From G032773895 sp965248935 (lineage in GTDB: Bacteria > Pseudomonadota > Gammaproteobacteria > Pseudomonadales > Cellvibrionaceae): a stretch of DNA of 64,000 nt. The notes below the pieces were generated by a model. The model ran no database searches. It was not told where the DNA came from and saw nothing but the letters and a program-made list of their open reading frames with translations. Position 1 is the stretch's first letter. Each line of letters opens with the position of its first letter. The position numbers and the translations under genes were made by a program. The stretch spans positions 4,402,001 through 4,466,000 of the forward strand of contig OZ252214.1 of the NCBI GenBank assembly GCA_965248935.1, given 5' to 3'. This document shows, in pieces, positions 17,117 to 24,925 of the stretch.

Positions 17117-17482
17117 ATGGGTAATATTCTTGTTGTTGACGATCAACTCTCTATGAGAAATATGTTTAAAGCTATTTTAAAAGAAACCTTACATAAAGTG
17201 GATTATTCTGCTAATGGTGAGGACGCATACGAATTGGCGGCTAGTGCTAAAAGATACGATTTAATTATGGCAGACCTAATAATGCCAAAAATGGATGGCA
17301 TTGAATTAACCACTAAGTTAAGAGCGATTGCTCGATACGAAGAAATCCCCATCTTTATTGTCAGCACATCCAATAATCAAGATAAAAAAAATAAAGCGAA
17401 AGAAGTGGGGGCAAATGGCTGGATATGCAAACCCGTTGTAAAAGAAAAAATACTCGAACTGGTCACTAATATCATAGGCTAG
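17117..17482 (+). CDS. CheY-like single-domain response regulator
   Basis: 121 aa stand-alone receiver domain. The acidic pair is Asp8/Asp9, the phospho-acceptor is Asp53 in IMADLIMPKMDG, the switch Ser/Thr is at 83-84 (IVSTSN) and the conserved Lys is 105 (ICKPV). No output domain. It would be phosphorylated by a histidine kinase not encoded nearby. Its proximity to cheD suggests a chemotaxis or motility role. Ribosome binding site GGTAAGG precedes the ATG. Confidence 0.9.
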   Translation: MGNILVVDDQLSMRNMFKAILKETLHKVDYSANGEDAYELAASAKRYDLIMADLIMPKMDGIELTTKLRAIARYEEIPIFIVSTSNNQDKKNKAKEVGANGWICKPVVKEKILELVTNIIG

Positions 17483-17532
17483 GCTTTTTAGGCAGGCATA
17501 TTATATAAAAGGATGTAACTGGGTATTAAAGA

Positions 17533-20500
17533 TCAGGAGGCCAATATCTCTTTTATTATCTTTTGTACTGAATCGAGGTTTTTTTTGAATTCACTATTTT
17601 CTGGTGATATCTGTATCAGCTCTAACCAAAGGTTTTCTGCATCCTTAAAATATTTCAAGGCTTTAGCCTTAAAATATTCCAAGTCTTTACCCTTGTTATT
17701 ATTTTTATATGCGAAACCCAATTTAACGTATGAAATGGCCAAGCCGTTTTTAAAGGAGACGTTATTGGGGTAAGCCTGATAGAGTTCTTCGGTTAATACT
17801 AGGTCTTTTTCAAAGAAAGCCAATGCCTGTTTCAGATTGCCCAGAGCGGTGTGGGTCTCGCCCAGTTTGGAGTATGAAATGGCCAAGCCGTTTTTAAAGG
17901 AGACGTTATTGGGGTAAGCCTGATAGAGTTCTTCGCCAAATGTTGAGCGTAGTTCAAAGAAAGCCAATGCCTGTTTCAGATTGCCCAGAGCGGTGTGGGT
18001 CTCGCCCAGTTTGGAGTATGAAATGGCCAAGCCGTTTTTAAAGGAGACGTTATTGGGGTAAGCCTGATAGAGTTCTTCGGTTAATACTAGGTCTTTTTCA
18101 AAGAAAGCCAATGCCTGTTTCAGATTGCCCAGAGCGGTGTGGGTATCGCCCAGTTTGGAGTATGAAATGGCCAAGCCGTTTTTAAAGGAGACGTTATTGG
18201 GGTAAGCCTGATAGAGTTCTTCGGTTAATACTAGGTCTTTTTCAAAGAAAGCCAATGCCTGTTTCAGATTGCCCAGAGCGGTGTGGGTATCGCCCAGTTT
18301 GGAGTATGAAATGGCCAAGCCGTTTTTAAAGGAGACGTTATTGGGGTAAGCCTGATAGAGTTCTTCGGTTAATACTCGGTAGTCTTCAAAGAAAGCCAAT
18401 GCCTGTTTCAGATTGCCCAGAGCGGTGTGGGTCTCGCCCAGTTTGGAGTATGAAATGGCCAAGCCGTTTTTAAAGGAGACGTTATTGGGGTAAGCCTGAT
18501 AGAGTTCTTCGGTTAATACTAGGTCTTTTTCAAAGAAAGCCAATGCCTGTTTCAGATTGCCCAGAGCGGTGTGGGTCTCGCCCAGTTTGGAGTATGAAAT
18601 GGCCAAGCCGTTTTTAAAGGAGACGTTATTGGGGTAAGCCTGATAGAGTTCTTCGCCAAATGTTGAGCGTAGTTCAAAGAAAGCCAATGCCTGTTTCAGA
18701 TTGCCCAGAGCGGTGTGGGTCTCGCCCAGTTTGGAGTATGAAATGGCCAAGCCGTTTTTAAAGGAGACGTTATTGGGGTAAGCCTGATAGAGTTCTTCGG
18801 TTAATACTAGGTCTTTTTCAAAGAAAGCCAATGCCTGTTTCAGATTGCCCAGAGCGGTGTGGGTATCGCCCAGTTTGGAGTATGAAATGGCCAAGCCGTT
18901 TTTAAAGGAGACGTTATTGGGGTAAGCCTGATAGAGTTCTTCGGTTAATACTAGGTCTTTTTCAAAGAAAGCCAATGCCTGTTTCAGATTGCCCAGAGCG
19001 GTGTGGGTATCGCCCAGTTTGGAGTATGAAATGGCCAAGCCGTTTTTAAAGGAGACGTTATTGGGGTAAGCCTGATAGAGTTCTTCGCCAAATGTTGAGC
19101 GTAGTTCAAAGAAAGCCAATGCCTGTTTCAGATTGCCCAGAGCGGTGTGGGTTGAGCCCAGTTTTTCGTATGAAATGGCCAAGCCGTTTTTATAATCTGG
19201 GTTGTCTGGGTCGGAAACAATAAGCTGTTTAAAAAGCGATAGGCTTTTGTCGCTAGCCTTTAAGGCGTCGAGTAAGTTTCCGGTAAGCGTAAAATAGTTT
19301 CCAATACAAAGAAACAGTTGAGCTATATCAGTATTTACTTGAGTAATATTGGCACCACTATGCTGACCATAGTGGCAGAACTCCTGCGCTAAATCATAGT
19401 TACTATTTTTTAAATTCCCGCCTTGGTCACTGTCTAAATAATGTATAAGGGCACGAATAAGCGGTTGGTTATATGTATATAAGGAGTCGGCTTCTTTAGC
19501 TTTGACTATTTCCTGAATTACGGGGCTGCATTTGTAAGATGTATTGTCAGTATCAACTTCTAACCAACCCTTAAGTGCCAGAGAACCTAAGCTGTCTTCC
19601 AAGGCGGAATTATCCAACAACATGTCCAAATGAGAGAAGGGGATGCTTTGCGGGGGCAGTACGGAAAAATGCGCTAAGAGCATTTTCTCATTGTCTGGCA
19701 ATGCTTCCAGATCATACATGGCGGCAATAATCTTTTCTGGTTTCTCCGAGCGAAAGACACCCTTACCCAAATAATTGTTGGATACGGGTTTGCTATTGCT
19801 GAGCAGCGCCAGCAACCCTGTACTTTGTAGGTCGCTTAAAAGGTCTGTTAGGCTGTAGCAGTGTTTATTTTTATTTGAAATGTTTAAATTTTTGGCCAGT
19901 AATTCTAATACCAAGGTATTGCCGCCCACAGCCTCATAAATTTGCAAAAACAAATCGTCTTCTTTGGCAGAGTGGCCTGGGTAGTGGCGGCGAAATAATT
20001 TGAGAGCATATTCTGGCGCTAGGCATTGGATATTATAAATATCGCCATAATCAAATTCTGTAATACGGGATGTAACAAGTATATGACAGTTTGTGAGTGA
20101 AAAAAGTGGAGCGAGACTGGCTAAGTTATCTACACAATTGGCATTATCAAATACGAATAGACAGAATTTCTTTAGGTTGCTCAGTTCAGTTAAGGTTTGC
20201 TGAAAGCGCGTCTCTTTATCGGCTTGCGGAGCAAATGTTATTGCTAGCGAGTGTTCCGCTAAACGGAGAATATCATTTATTATATCGCCTTCACCCAGTA
20301 GCCAAGCGACATGTTGGTAGGCATCATGATAGCGTTGATAATAGCAAGAGGCTAATGTGGTTTTGCCAATGCCGCCTTCGCCATTTACCAGCAGTAAACA
20401 ATTACGAGGTGCGTTACTATCTGTTAATCGGCGGTCTGTTAATCGGCGGTGAATTTCGGTTAATTCATCGTCTCTTCCAAGAAAGTCTTTATCGTTAAAT

Positions 20501-20679
20501 AATGGCTGTAAGGTTAAATGGTGTTGTGGGCATTTTACTTGCGGGTTTTCAATAAGGTTTTCAATATAGGTGCTTCTCTCACCAAGAGTAATCGAACGCG
20601 GGTTGTTTATCTGGTCTCTGGCAACTTGGCTTCCCTGCCCAGAATGATTTTGATAGGGGGTGTCGTTATCGCTTGGCAT
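17533..20679 (-). CDS. NLR-like NB-ARC ATPase with near-identical TPR array and N-terminal amyloid-like motif
   Basis: 1048 aa STAND/NLR-type protein. Order: an N-terminal motif (about 10-42, beginning NHSGQG and ending STYIE) shared with the C-terminus of the upstream small protein; an NB-ARC/AAA ATPase with Walker A GEGGIGKTT (100-108), Walker B FCLFVFDNA (about 170-178) and a sensor segment HILVTSRI; a winged-helix-like region; then TPRs of 48 residues. About ten TPR units are almost identical (ELYQAYPNN ... GNLKQALAFFE). Such proteins oligomerise on ligand binding and activate an effector. It follows the small protein gene by about 50 bases, same strand, so the two form an operon. Function as immune sensor is inference. 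Confidence 0.85.
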   Translation of the reverse strand: MPSDNDTPYQNHSGQGSQVARDQINNPRSITLGERSTYIENLIENPQVKCPQHHLTLQPLFNDKDFLGRDDELTEIHRRLTDRRLTDSNAPRNCLLLVNGEGGIGKTTLASCYYQRYHDAYQHVAWLLGEGDIINDILRLAEHSLAITFAPQADKETRFQQTLTELSNLKKFCLFVFDNANCVDNLASLAPLFSLTNCHILVTSRITEFDYGDIYNIQCLAPEYALKLFRRHYPGHSAKEDDLFLQIYEAVGGNTLVLELLAKNLNISNKNKHCYSLTDLLSDLQSTGLLALLSNSKPVSNNYLGKGVFRSEKPEKIIAAMYDLEALPDNEKMLLAHFSVLPPQSIPFSHLDMLLDNSALEDSLGSLALKGWLEVDTDNTSYKCSPVIQEIVKAKEADSLYTYNQPLIRALIHYLDSDQGGNLKNSNYDLAQEFCHYGQHSGANITQVNTDIAQLFLCIGNYFTLTGNLLDALKASDKSLSLFKQLIVSDPDNPDYKNGLAISYEKLGSTHTALGNLKQALAFFELRSTFGEELYQAYPNNVSFKNGLAISYSKLGDTHTALGNLKQALAFFEKDLVLTEELYQAYPNNVSFKNGLAISYSKLGDTHTALGNLKQALAFFEKDLVLTEELYQAYPNNVSFKNGLAISYSKLGETHTALGNLKQALAFFELRSTFGEELYQAYPNNVSFKNGLAISYSKLGETHTALGNLKQALAFFEKDLVLTEELYQAYPNNVSFKNGLAISYSKLGETHTALGNLKQALAFFEDYRVLTEELYQAYPNNVSFKNGLAISYSKLGDTHTALGNLKQALAFFEKDLVLTEELYQAYPNNVSFKNGLAISYSKLGDTHTALGNLKQALAFFEKDLVLTEELYQAYPNNVSFKNGLAISYSKLGETHTALGNLKQALAFFELRSTFGEELYQAYPNNVSFKNGLAISYSKLGETHTALGNLKQALAFFEKDLVLTEELYQAYPNNVSFKNGLAISYVKLGFAYKNNNKGKDLEYFKAKALKYFKDAENLWLELIQISPENSEFKKNLDSVQKIIKEILAS
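17728..19185 (-). repeat. 144-bp tandem repeats encoding TPRs
   Basis: About ten head-to-tail copies of a 144-bp unit inside the NLR gene, nearly identical in DNA. Variation is confined to two spots per unit: GAT/GAG-type codons (GDTHT or GETHT), and the linker after LAFFE (KDLVLTE, LRSTFGE or DYRVLTE). The order of variants repeats as a five-unit block of about 720 bp, so duplication occurred at two scales. Confidence 0.92.
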
Positions 20680-20731
20680 CTGTATTTAACCTTTGCAGCA
20701 TAAGAGTATGGAAAATAATTTAGCTTTTGCA

Positions 20732-21160
20732 CTAACCTTTATGTTCTATATAAGTGCTGCCCTTACCAAGAGTTATTGTGCGTTTATTGTTTGTTTGGTT
20801 TCCCGCAATTTGATCCCCTTTCCCTGAATGGTTTTGAAGGTTTGCAGGTGTATTTGCCTTTAGCTGTTTATTTAATAAACCTACCAGTGTAGCAAGTTCA
20901 TTATCGTTTGCTGGCAGCAGTTGATGCAGTTTTTTCTCGACCGCAGGCCGGTAAATTTCTGGGTCTTTTTCAAGGTTATTCAGTAGCACAGTGGCTTCTT
21001 GAGCGCTTTCCGATAGAGAGGTTGCCGCTCCCCACTTCTTTTGAACCTGTTCTTTTAAACGCTGGTAGGCAAGTTTAAGTTCCGCCGTTGCTGTCTCCTT
21101 TAGCGCTACGGTAGCTCCAGCAACCAGTGCGGTTACAATTGAGGTTGAAATGGGTTCCAT
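20732..21160 (-). CDS. Small helical effector-like protein with C-terminal amyloid-like motif (Bell-type candidate)
   Basis: The frame opens at 21241, but ATG 21160 follows the ribosome binding site AGGAGCTTTTT and gives the typical start MEPISTSIVTALVAGATVAL. Product 142 aa. Residues 1-95 are all-helical: a hydrophobic, Ala-rich first helix that could insert in membrane, then amphipathic helices (LKLAYQRLKEQVQKKW). The last 33 residues form a beta-prone Gly/Asn/Gln-rich motif that starts NHSGKG and ends STYIE, and matches the NLR N-terminus at about 20 of 30 positions. This matches the layout of bacterial HeLo-like (Bell) effectors paired with NLRs through amyloid motifs; that role is inference. 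Start of a two-gene operon with the NLR. Confidence 0.75.
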   Translation of the reverse strand: MEPISTSIVTALVAGATVALKETATAELKLAYQRLKEQVQKKWGAATSLSESAQEATVLLNNLEKDPEIYRPAVEKKLHQLLPANDNELATLVGLLNKQLKANTPANLQNHSGKGDQIAGNQTNNKRTITLGKGSTYIEHKG

Positions 21161-21430
21161 AAAAAGCTCCTTTTTTGAGTGTATTTGCGCGACTTTCGAC
21201 TTTAAAGAATAGTTGAATCTAACGGATAAAAAATAAACCATTAATATTGTGGCGTTTTATGTTGTAATTCGGCATGTCAGTTTGTTTTTTTGTGAAATTA
21301 CTTTAAGCAATAGGGTTTTGATTGGTATATCGAAAACTAAATGCCATAGCTTCAAGAGCGATTACTGCATACTATTACAAGTTGGTTGTGAACTTCTGGA
21401 AGTTTATTAAAGGGGGTAAGTGATGAAAAC

Positions 21431-21772
21431 TTATCTGCTGGAGCCAATTTGTTGCGTTAAATTACGGCCAATATGCCGAGGGCATTGTTTTAGCTCTGGA
21501 GGCAAGAGGGAATGGTTAGCTAAACCAAGAATGAATTCGATGCCTTCTTTGGCGCAAAGATCTGCAAGCCAATACCAAGAAAACATACATTCAACACCGA
21601 TAATGATATCTTCACGATAGGGTTCAATTAGGCGAAGTAAGGCTTTGGCATTTGTGGAAATATTCTTATGAATGAGTATGTCACCGTCGACATCAAGAAT
21701 GCATACATGCATCATTTTGGTGTGTAAATCGATTCCGCAGACATGCCTATGTGAATTGGTATAAAATCTCAT
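21431..21772 (-). pseudogene. IS110-family transposase, N-terminal fragment
   Basis: 113 codons. The N-terminus matches IS110-type DEDD transposases (CGIDLHTKMMHVCILD with the first Asp, then IIGVECMFSWYWLADL with the Glu). The rest of the catalytic core is missing: after FILGLANHS the sequence jumps to a short Leu/Pro/Arg tail, probably an internal deletion. The DNA upstream of its start (21773-21900) may be what remains of the element's non-coding end. Non-functional. Confidence 0.85.
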
Positions 21773-21951
21773 GTGATGGTCTGCTTCAAAGACTTTAATT
21801 TGGCGATCTAAGTTTAGAAGGCTTCCCTCAGGAGTACGGGAGGAAGGAGGTCATCATAAGTATCAAATCAAAACAAACCGACGCGCTAAAGCGTGCGTCT
21901 GTCTTGAGGCGTGTTAGCTATTTTCGCAACATATAAACAAAGGAAAAATAT

Positions 21952-22224
21952 ATGAGTGTTAATGAATATAATGAAAAAGATGTTAGTGATACTGAGTCGA
22001 TTCTAGAGTTTCTTCGTTCTATTGGGACACAGAAAGCGGAACTAGTGCTCTCGTCTAATGGAAAGAATGTCGGTGCAATTCTCACAGCGGAACAATATAA
22101 CTGGTTTCTTGATCAATTAGATGCACAACAGGATATTGAAGAGATCAATAATCGCGCGAATGACATGGATGGCGCTCAAAGTTTGAATGATTTCAAAAAG
22201 GAAATGGTAGTTCCCCCGATTTAA
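21952..22224 (+). CDS. Phd/YefM-type antitoxin, C-terminus replaced by IS DNA
   Basis: 90 aa. The helix-strand pattern and the phrase SNGKNVGAILTAEQYNWFLDQL match Phd/YefM-family antitoxins, where the N-terminal domain binds DNA and the C-terminal tail neutralises a toxin. No toxin gene follows: the last codons (VVPPI) come from what looks like an IS3-type end, so the toxin gene has been lost or displaced. Ribosome binding site AAAGGAAAAA precedes the ATG. Probably an orphan antitoxin that may still bind operators. Confidence 0.65.
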   Translation: MSVNEYNEKDVSDTESILEFLRSIGTQKAELVLSSNGKNVGAILTAEQYNWFLDQLDAQQDIEEINNRANDMDGAQSLNDFKKEMVVPPI

Positions 22225-22335
22225 TGGACACCTTCTACTAACTCTAGGAGGTGGCAAATGCCAAGATATAACAGTCCAAGAAAGACATGGAAGTACAGCA
22301 AGAAATTCAAAGTTGATGCAGTATTATTTACAGGG
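22225..22335 (+). mobile_element. IS3-family left-end remnant with OrfA N-terminus
   Basis: Starts with a TGGACACC-type IS3 terminus. After the ribosome binding site AGGAGGTGG it encodes MPRYNSPRKTWKYSKKFKVDAV, typical of IS3 OrfA N-termini, and then breaks off at about 22330. The longer frame to 22494 only reads through unrelated DNA. Confidence 0.65.
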
Positions 22336-22336
22336 T

Positions 22337-22585
22337 CTAGATTTGAGCTAAATTCTTCTCAGCCCAAATCAGTTTTCCACCAAGCAATGTCTCCTTTGGA
22401 GTGCATCCGCAGCAAACCTTACCTTGATGAGTTCGGTCATTGTTATAGTAATCCATCCAGACGTCCAGATCTTTTTGTAACTCTTCCATATTAGAATACA
22501 ATTTCTTCCTAAATATGATCTGATAAAACTCGTTCAAAACCGTTTTATAAAAGCGTTTACAAATACCGTTGGTCTGCGGTGACAT
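22337..22585 (-). pseudogene. IS3-family OrfB transposase, C-terminal fragment
   Basis: 82 codons with the end of an rve-type DDE transposase: SPQTNGICKRFYKTVLNEFY (catalytic Glu position replaced by Lys in CKRF) and YNNDRTHQGK, ending with the usual ENLAQI. It faces the OrfA remnant, so two different IS copies have been fused. Non-functional. Confidence 0.85.
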
Positions 22586-22699
22586 AGCTTTAGTCTTTAG
22601 GCCAGCTTGAGGAGAGGGGTATTCTTTTCTAGTGACTCAGGAGTATTTGAAAGAATGACGCCAAAACCCTAACAAAAATCCCCCCCACGCTTACAGAAA

Positions 22700-24130
22700 T
22701 TAAATTGGGGTTGAGGGAATATATTCTATTTTTTGCTCGCCAGTCCAATGTTCCCCTGGTGCGAGTTGTTTGGGGGCATCAAATATTGCAGGTTCAATGC
22801 ATAAAAAGTTTTTGTAGTCTGTGTTTCCCATATCGTCAATTGCTTTCGCTATCTCTTGCCATGGGTTCCAGATAACCGTATTGGTAAAACCTATTTGAGA
22901 AATTTTTAATGTTTTTTCTTTGCTTTTTAATAGGATGGGCTGTGTTGAGTCTAGGTAGACTCTATTTATTTCGTCTTGTATGGTTAGGCTGTGAGTTTGT
23001 TGACGATGCCAAGGGCCTTCTCCTTCGTCTCGATACTGAGTATTCAGTAGTCCCTCTACTGAGGCTTGGCTTATATGGCTAAGTGAAAAATAACTGTGTA
23101 AGCCCGCAGTAAATTCTATGGGTGATTCTCCGGTATTGTTAATATTTAAGGTTAAATGAAGGCGTCTTTCATGTAGTGTTACGCTATAGGTGGCGTTAAA
23201 GTCAAAAGGCCATATTTTTTTTGTTTCTGGTGAGCTGGTCAGTTGGAATACGGCAGTGGAGTGGGTACTTTTATTTTGTATATAGGTCCATTTTTTTATT
23301 CGGGCAAAACCGTGTTTTATGTAGTGGCCGGTACTGCCAAATTGAGGAAATAAAATAGGCACGCCACCTCGTATCGCTTTCCCCTCTGCAAAATGGCTGT
23401 ATTGGCTTAGGTACAATTGATTTGTCTTTGCCCCTTTGGGAACCCAGGAGGATATGTGGGCACCATTAAGGTGAATGTCTGCTGAGTCACCCTTGTGAGT
23501 CAGTATGATCATGTCTTTTGATTGGGCTGCGGTGGGTTTTTGGTTTACAGCATGTTTAATGGCGTTTTCTAATGGGGAGTCTAAGGGCTGGGTGCGGCTG
23601 CCAAATTTTACGATTTGATTTTGCTGTGGAAGTATAAGGTATTTATTAAAATTCCATGAGGGTTTGTGGGTGAGTGAGGCCAGGTATTGAAATACGGGGT
23701 TGGCTTTTTTGCCGCGTACATTGGTTTGCGCAAGCATGGTGAAGCTAACACCAAAATTTTGATAGCAAATTTCGGCGGCTTTTTTTTCGTTTTTTGCCGC
23801 TTGCTTAAAGTCGTTTGAGGCGAAGCCTACTATGTGTAAACCTTGGTTTTTGTATTTTTGGTAAAGGGCTTCTAAGCCTTTAAATTGTGGTGTAAAACCG
23901 CAGTGGCTTGCGGTATTCACTATCAACAAAGGGCCGCCGGTATAGAGTGTACAGAGGTTAATGTCTTCGCTGCTGTGCAGTTTTCTAAAGCTGTGGTTGA
24001 GGAATTCGGGGCAAACGTTTGGCTTGGGGTTTGCTTCCAGTTGCGCATTGTCACTGCCGGCAAAGGCGAGTATTGGAAGCTGAATTAACGCTGTAACGGC
24101 GGTCAGTAGCTTGCTTATTTGGAGGGGCAT
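22700..24130 (-). CDS. Exported glutathione peroxidase - aldose-1-epimerase (hexose-6-P mutarotase-like) fusion
   Basis: 476 aa in one uninterrupted frame. A signal peptide (about 1-24, cleavage near AFAG) predicts export. Residues about 44-195 are a glutathione peroxidase/thioredoxin fold with peroxidatic Cys77 (NTASHCGFTPQ) and Trp159 (WNFNKYLI); the usual Gln of the NQF motif is Asp107 (SNDFK). After a short linker (about 196-206) comes a YeaD/GalM-type mutarotase (207-472) with RGGVPILFPQFG, His273 (HGFAR), His345 (LHSYF) and Glu446 (CIEPA), so its catalytic set looks complete. The pairing of peroxide detoxification and sugar anomer interconversion in one exported polypeptide is not one I know. 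It stands alone, divergent from ndk. Confidence 0.85.
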   Translation of the reverse strand: MPLQISKLLTAVTALIQLPILAFAGSDNAQLEANPKPNVCPEFLNHSFRKLHSSEDINLCTLYTGGPLLIVNTASHCGFTPQFKGLEALYQKYKNQGLHIVGFASNDFKQAAKNEKKAAEICYQNFGVSFTMLAQTNVRGKKANPVFQYLASLTHKPSWNFNKYLILPQQNQIVKFGSRTQPLDSPLENAIKHAVNQKPTAAQSKDMIILTHKGDSADIHLNGAHISSWVPKGAKTNQLYLSQYSHFAEGKAIRGGVPILFPQFGSTGHYIKHGFARIKKWTYIQNKSTHSTAVFQLTSSPETKKIWPFDFNATYSVTLHERRLHLTLNINNTGESPIEFTAGLHSYFSLSHISQASVEGLLNTQYRDEGEGPWHRQQTHSLTIQDEINRVYLDSTQPILLKSKEKTLKISQIGFTNTVIWNPWQEIAKAIDDMGNTDYKNFLCIEPAIFDAPKQLAPGEHWTGEQKIEYIPSTPI

Positions 24131-24439
24131 TTTAGGGTTCCTTTAAGCGTTCTTTAGCCTTAGGGCCTGTTGCGTTTTTCGCTTTGGTTCAGGGTTGTGG
24201 ATGAACATAGTATGGGAGATTTTTGTCTTCTTCACCAGTTTCAATATAGGAATTCGATGGGGGCGTATATGGCTGTCTAGCGGGGTATTTTTATGCCTTA
24301 AAAGGCGGGTTTTTAGCGTTAGATCAAGGGTTTACGTGTCTTTTATGAGGTTAAACCGTTATAATTGGCTTTCGCGGGGCCATCCTTGAGTGGCCCTCTC
24401 TCCACGACTTGCTTTACCCATAAAGACGGAGTGACCTGA
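24131..24439. other. Divergent intergenic region upstream of ndk
   Basis: About 310 bp between the divergent fusion gene and ndk. It holds GGGCCTGTTGCG near 24161, a possible relic of a dispersed repeat end. I expect promoters for both genes here but cannot place them. The short plus-strand frame here lacks coding character. Confidence 0.4.
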
Positions 24440-24877
24440 ATGGCTATAGAAAGAACACTTTCTATTATTAAACCTAATGCAGTAGCGAAAGATGTGATAG
24501 GCCGCATTTATATGCGGTTGGAAGAATCTGGTTTAAAAATTGTGGCTGCGAAGATGCTGCATTTGGATGTAGAAAAAGCGAAAGGGTTTTACGCGGAACA
24601 TGAGGGTAAACCGTTTTTTGAAGGTTTGCTGCAATTTATGACGTCGGGCCCGGTTATGGTGCAGGTGCTTGAGGCGGATAATGCCATTAACCGCTATCGT
24701 GAATTAATGGGGGCCACCAACCCAGATAAAGCGGCTGAGGGTACTTTAAGAAAACTCTACGCGGATTCATTAACGTTAAACGCTGTACATGGGGCAGATT
24801 CACCTAGTTCGGCGGAGCGCGAAATCGCGTATTTTTTTAACGAAGATGAAATGTGCCCGCGAACTTTTTCTCCGTGA
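24440..24877 (+). CDS. ndk: Nucleoside diphosphate kinase
   Basis: Balances NTP pools by transferring gamma-phosphate between nucleotides through a phospho-His. 145 aa, near the normal length. Conserved ATP/active-site motif NAVHGADSPSSAEREIAYFF carries the catalytic His. N-terminus MAIERTLSIIKPNAV is standard. First gene of the conserved cluster with rlmN, pilW and rodZ. Ribosome binding site GGAG upstream. Confidence 0.97.
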   Translation: MAIERTLSIIKPNAVAKDVIGRIYMRLEESGLKIVAAKMLHLDVEKAKGFYAEHEGKPFFEGLLQFMTSGPVMVQVLEADNAINRYRELMGATNPDKAAEGTLRKLYADSLTLNAVHGADSPSSAEREIAYFFNEDEMCPRTFSP

Positions 24878-24925
24878 ACACTTTTTCTCCGTGAACCCAG
24901 TGGTATTTTGAGAGGTAATGAACGA

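Noticed and set aside
17728..19185. CRISPR-like periodicity
   Set aside because: The 144-bp repeats are in-frame TPR codons with no unique spacers.
22258..22494. 78-codon plus frame as a gene
   Set aside because: Only its first 24 codons are IS3 OrfA; the rest reads antisense through an IS3 OrfB remnant.
24195..24389. 64-codon frame upstream of ndk
   Set aside because: Trp/Phe/Ser-rich random-looking product, no ribosome binding site, in a promoter region.
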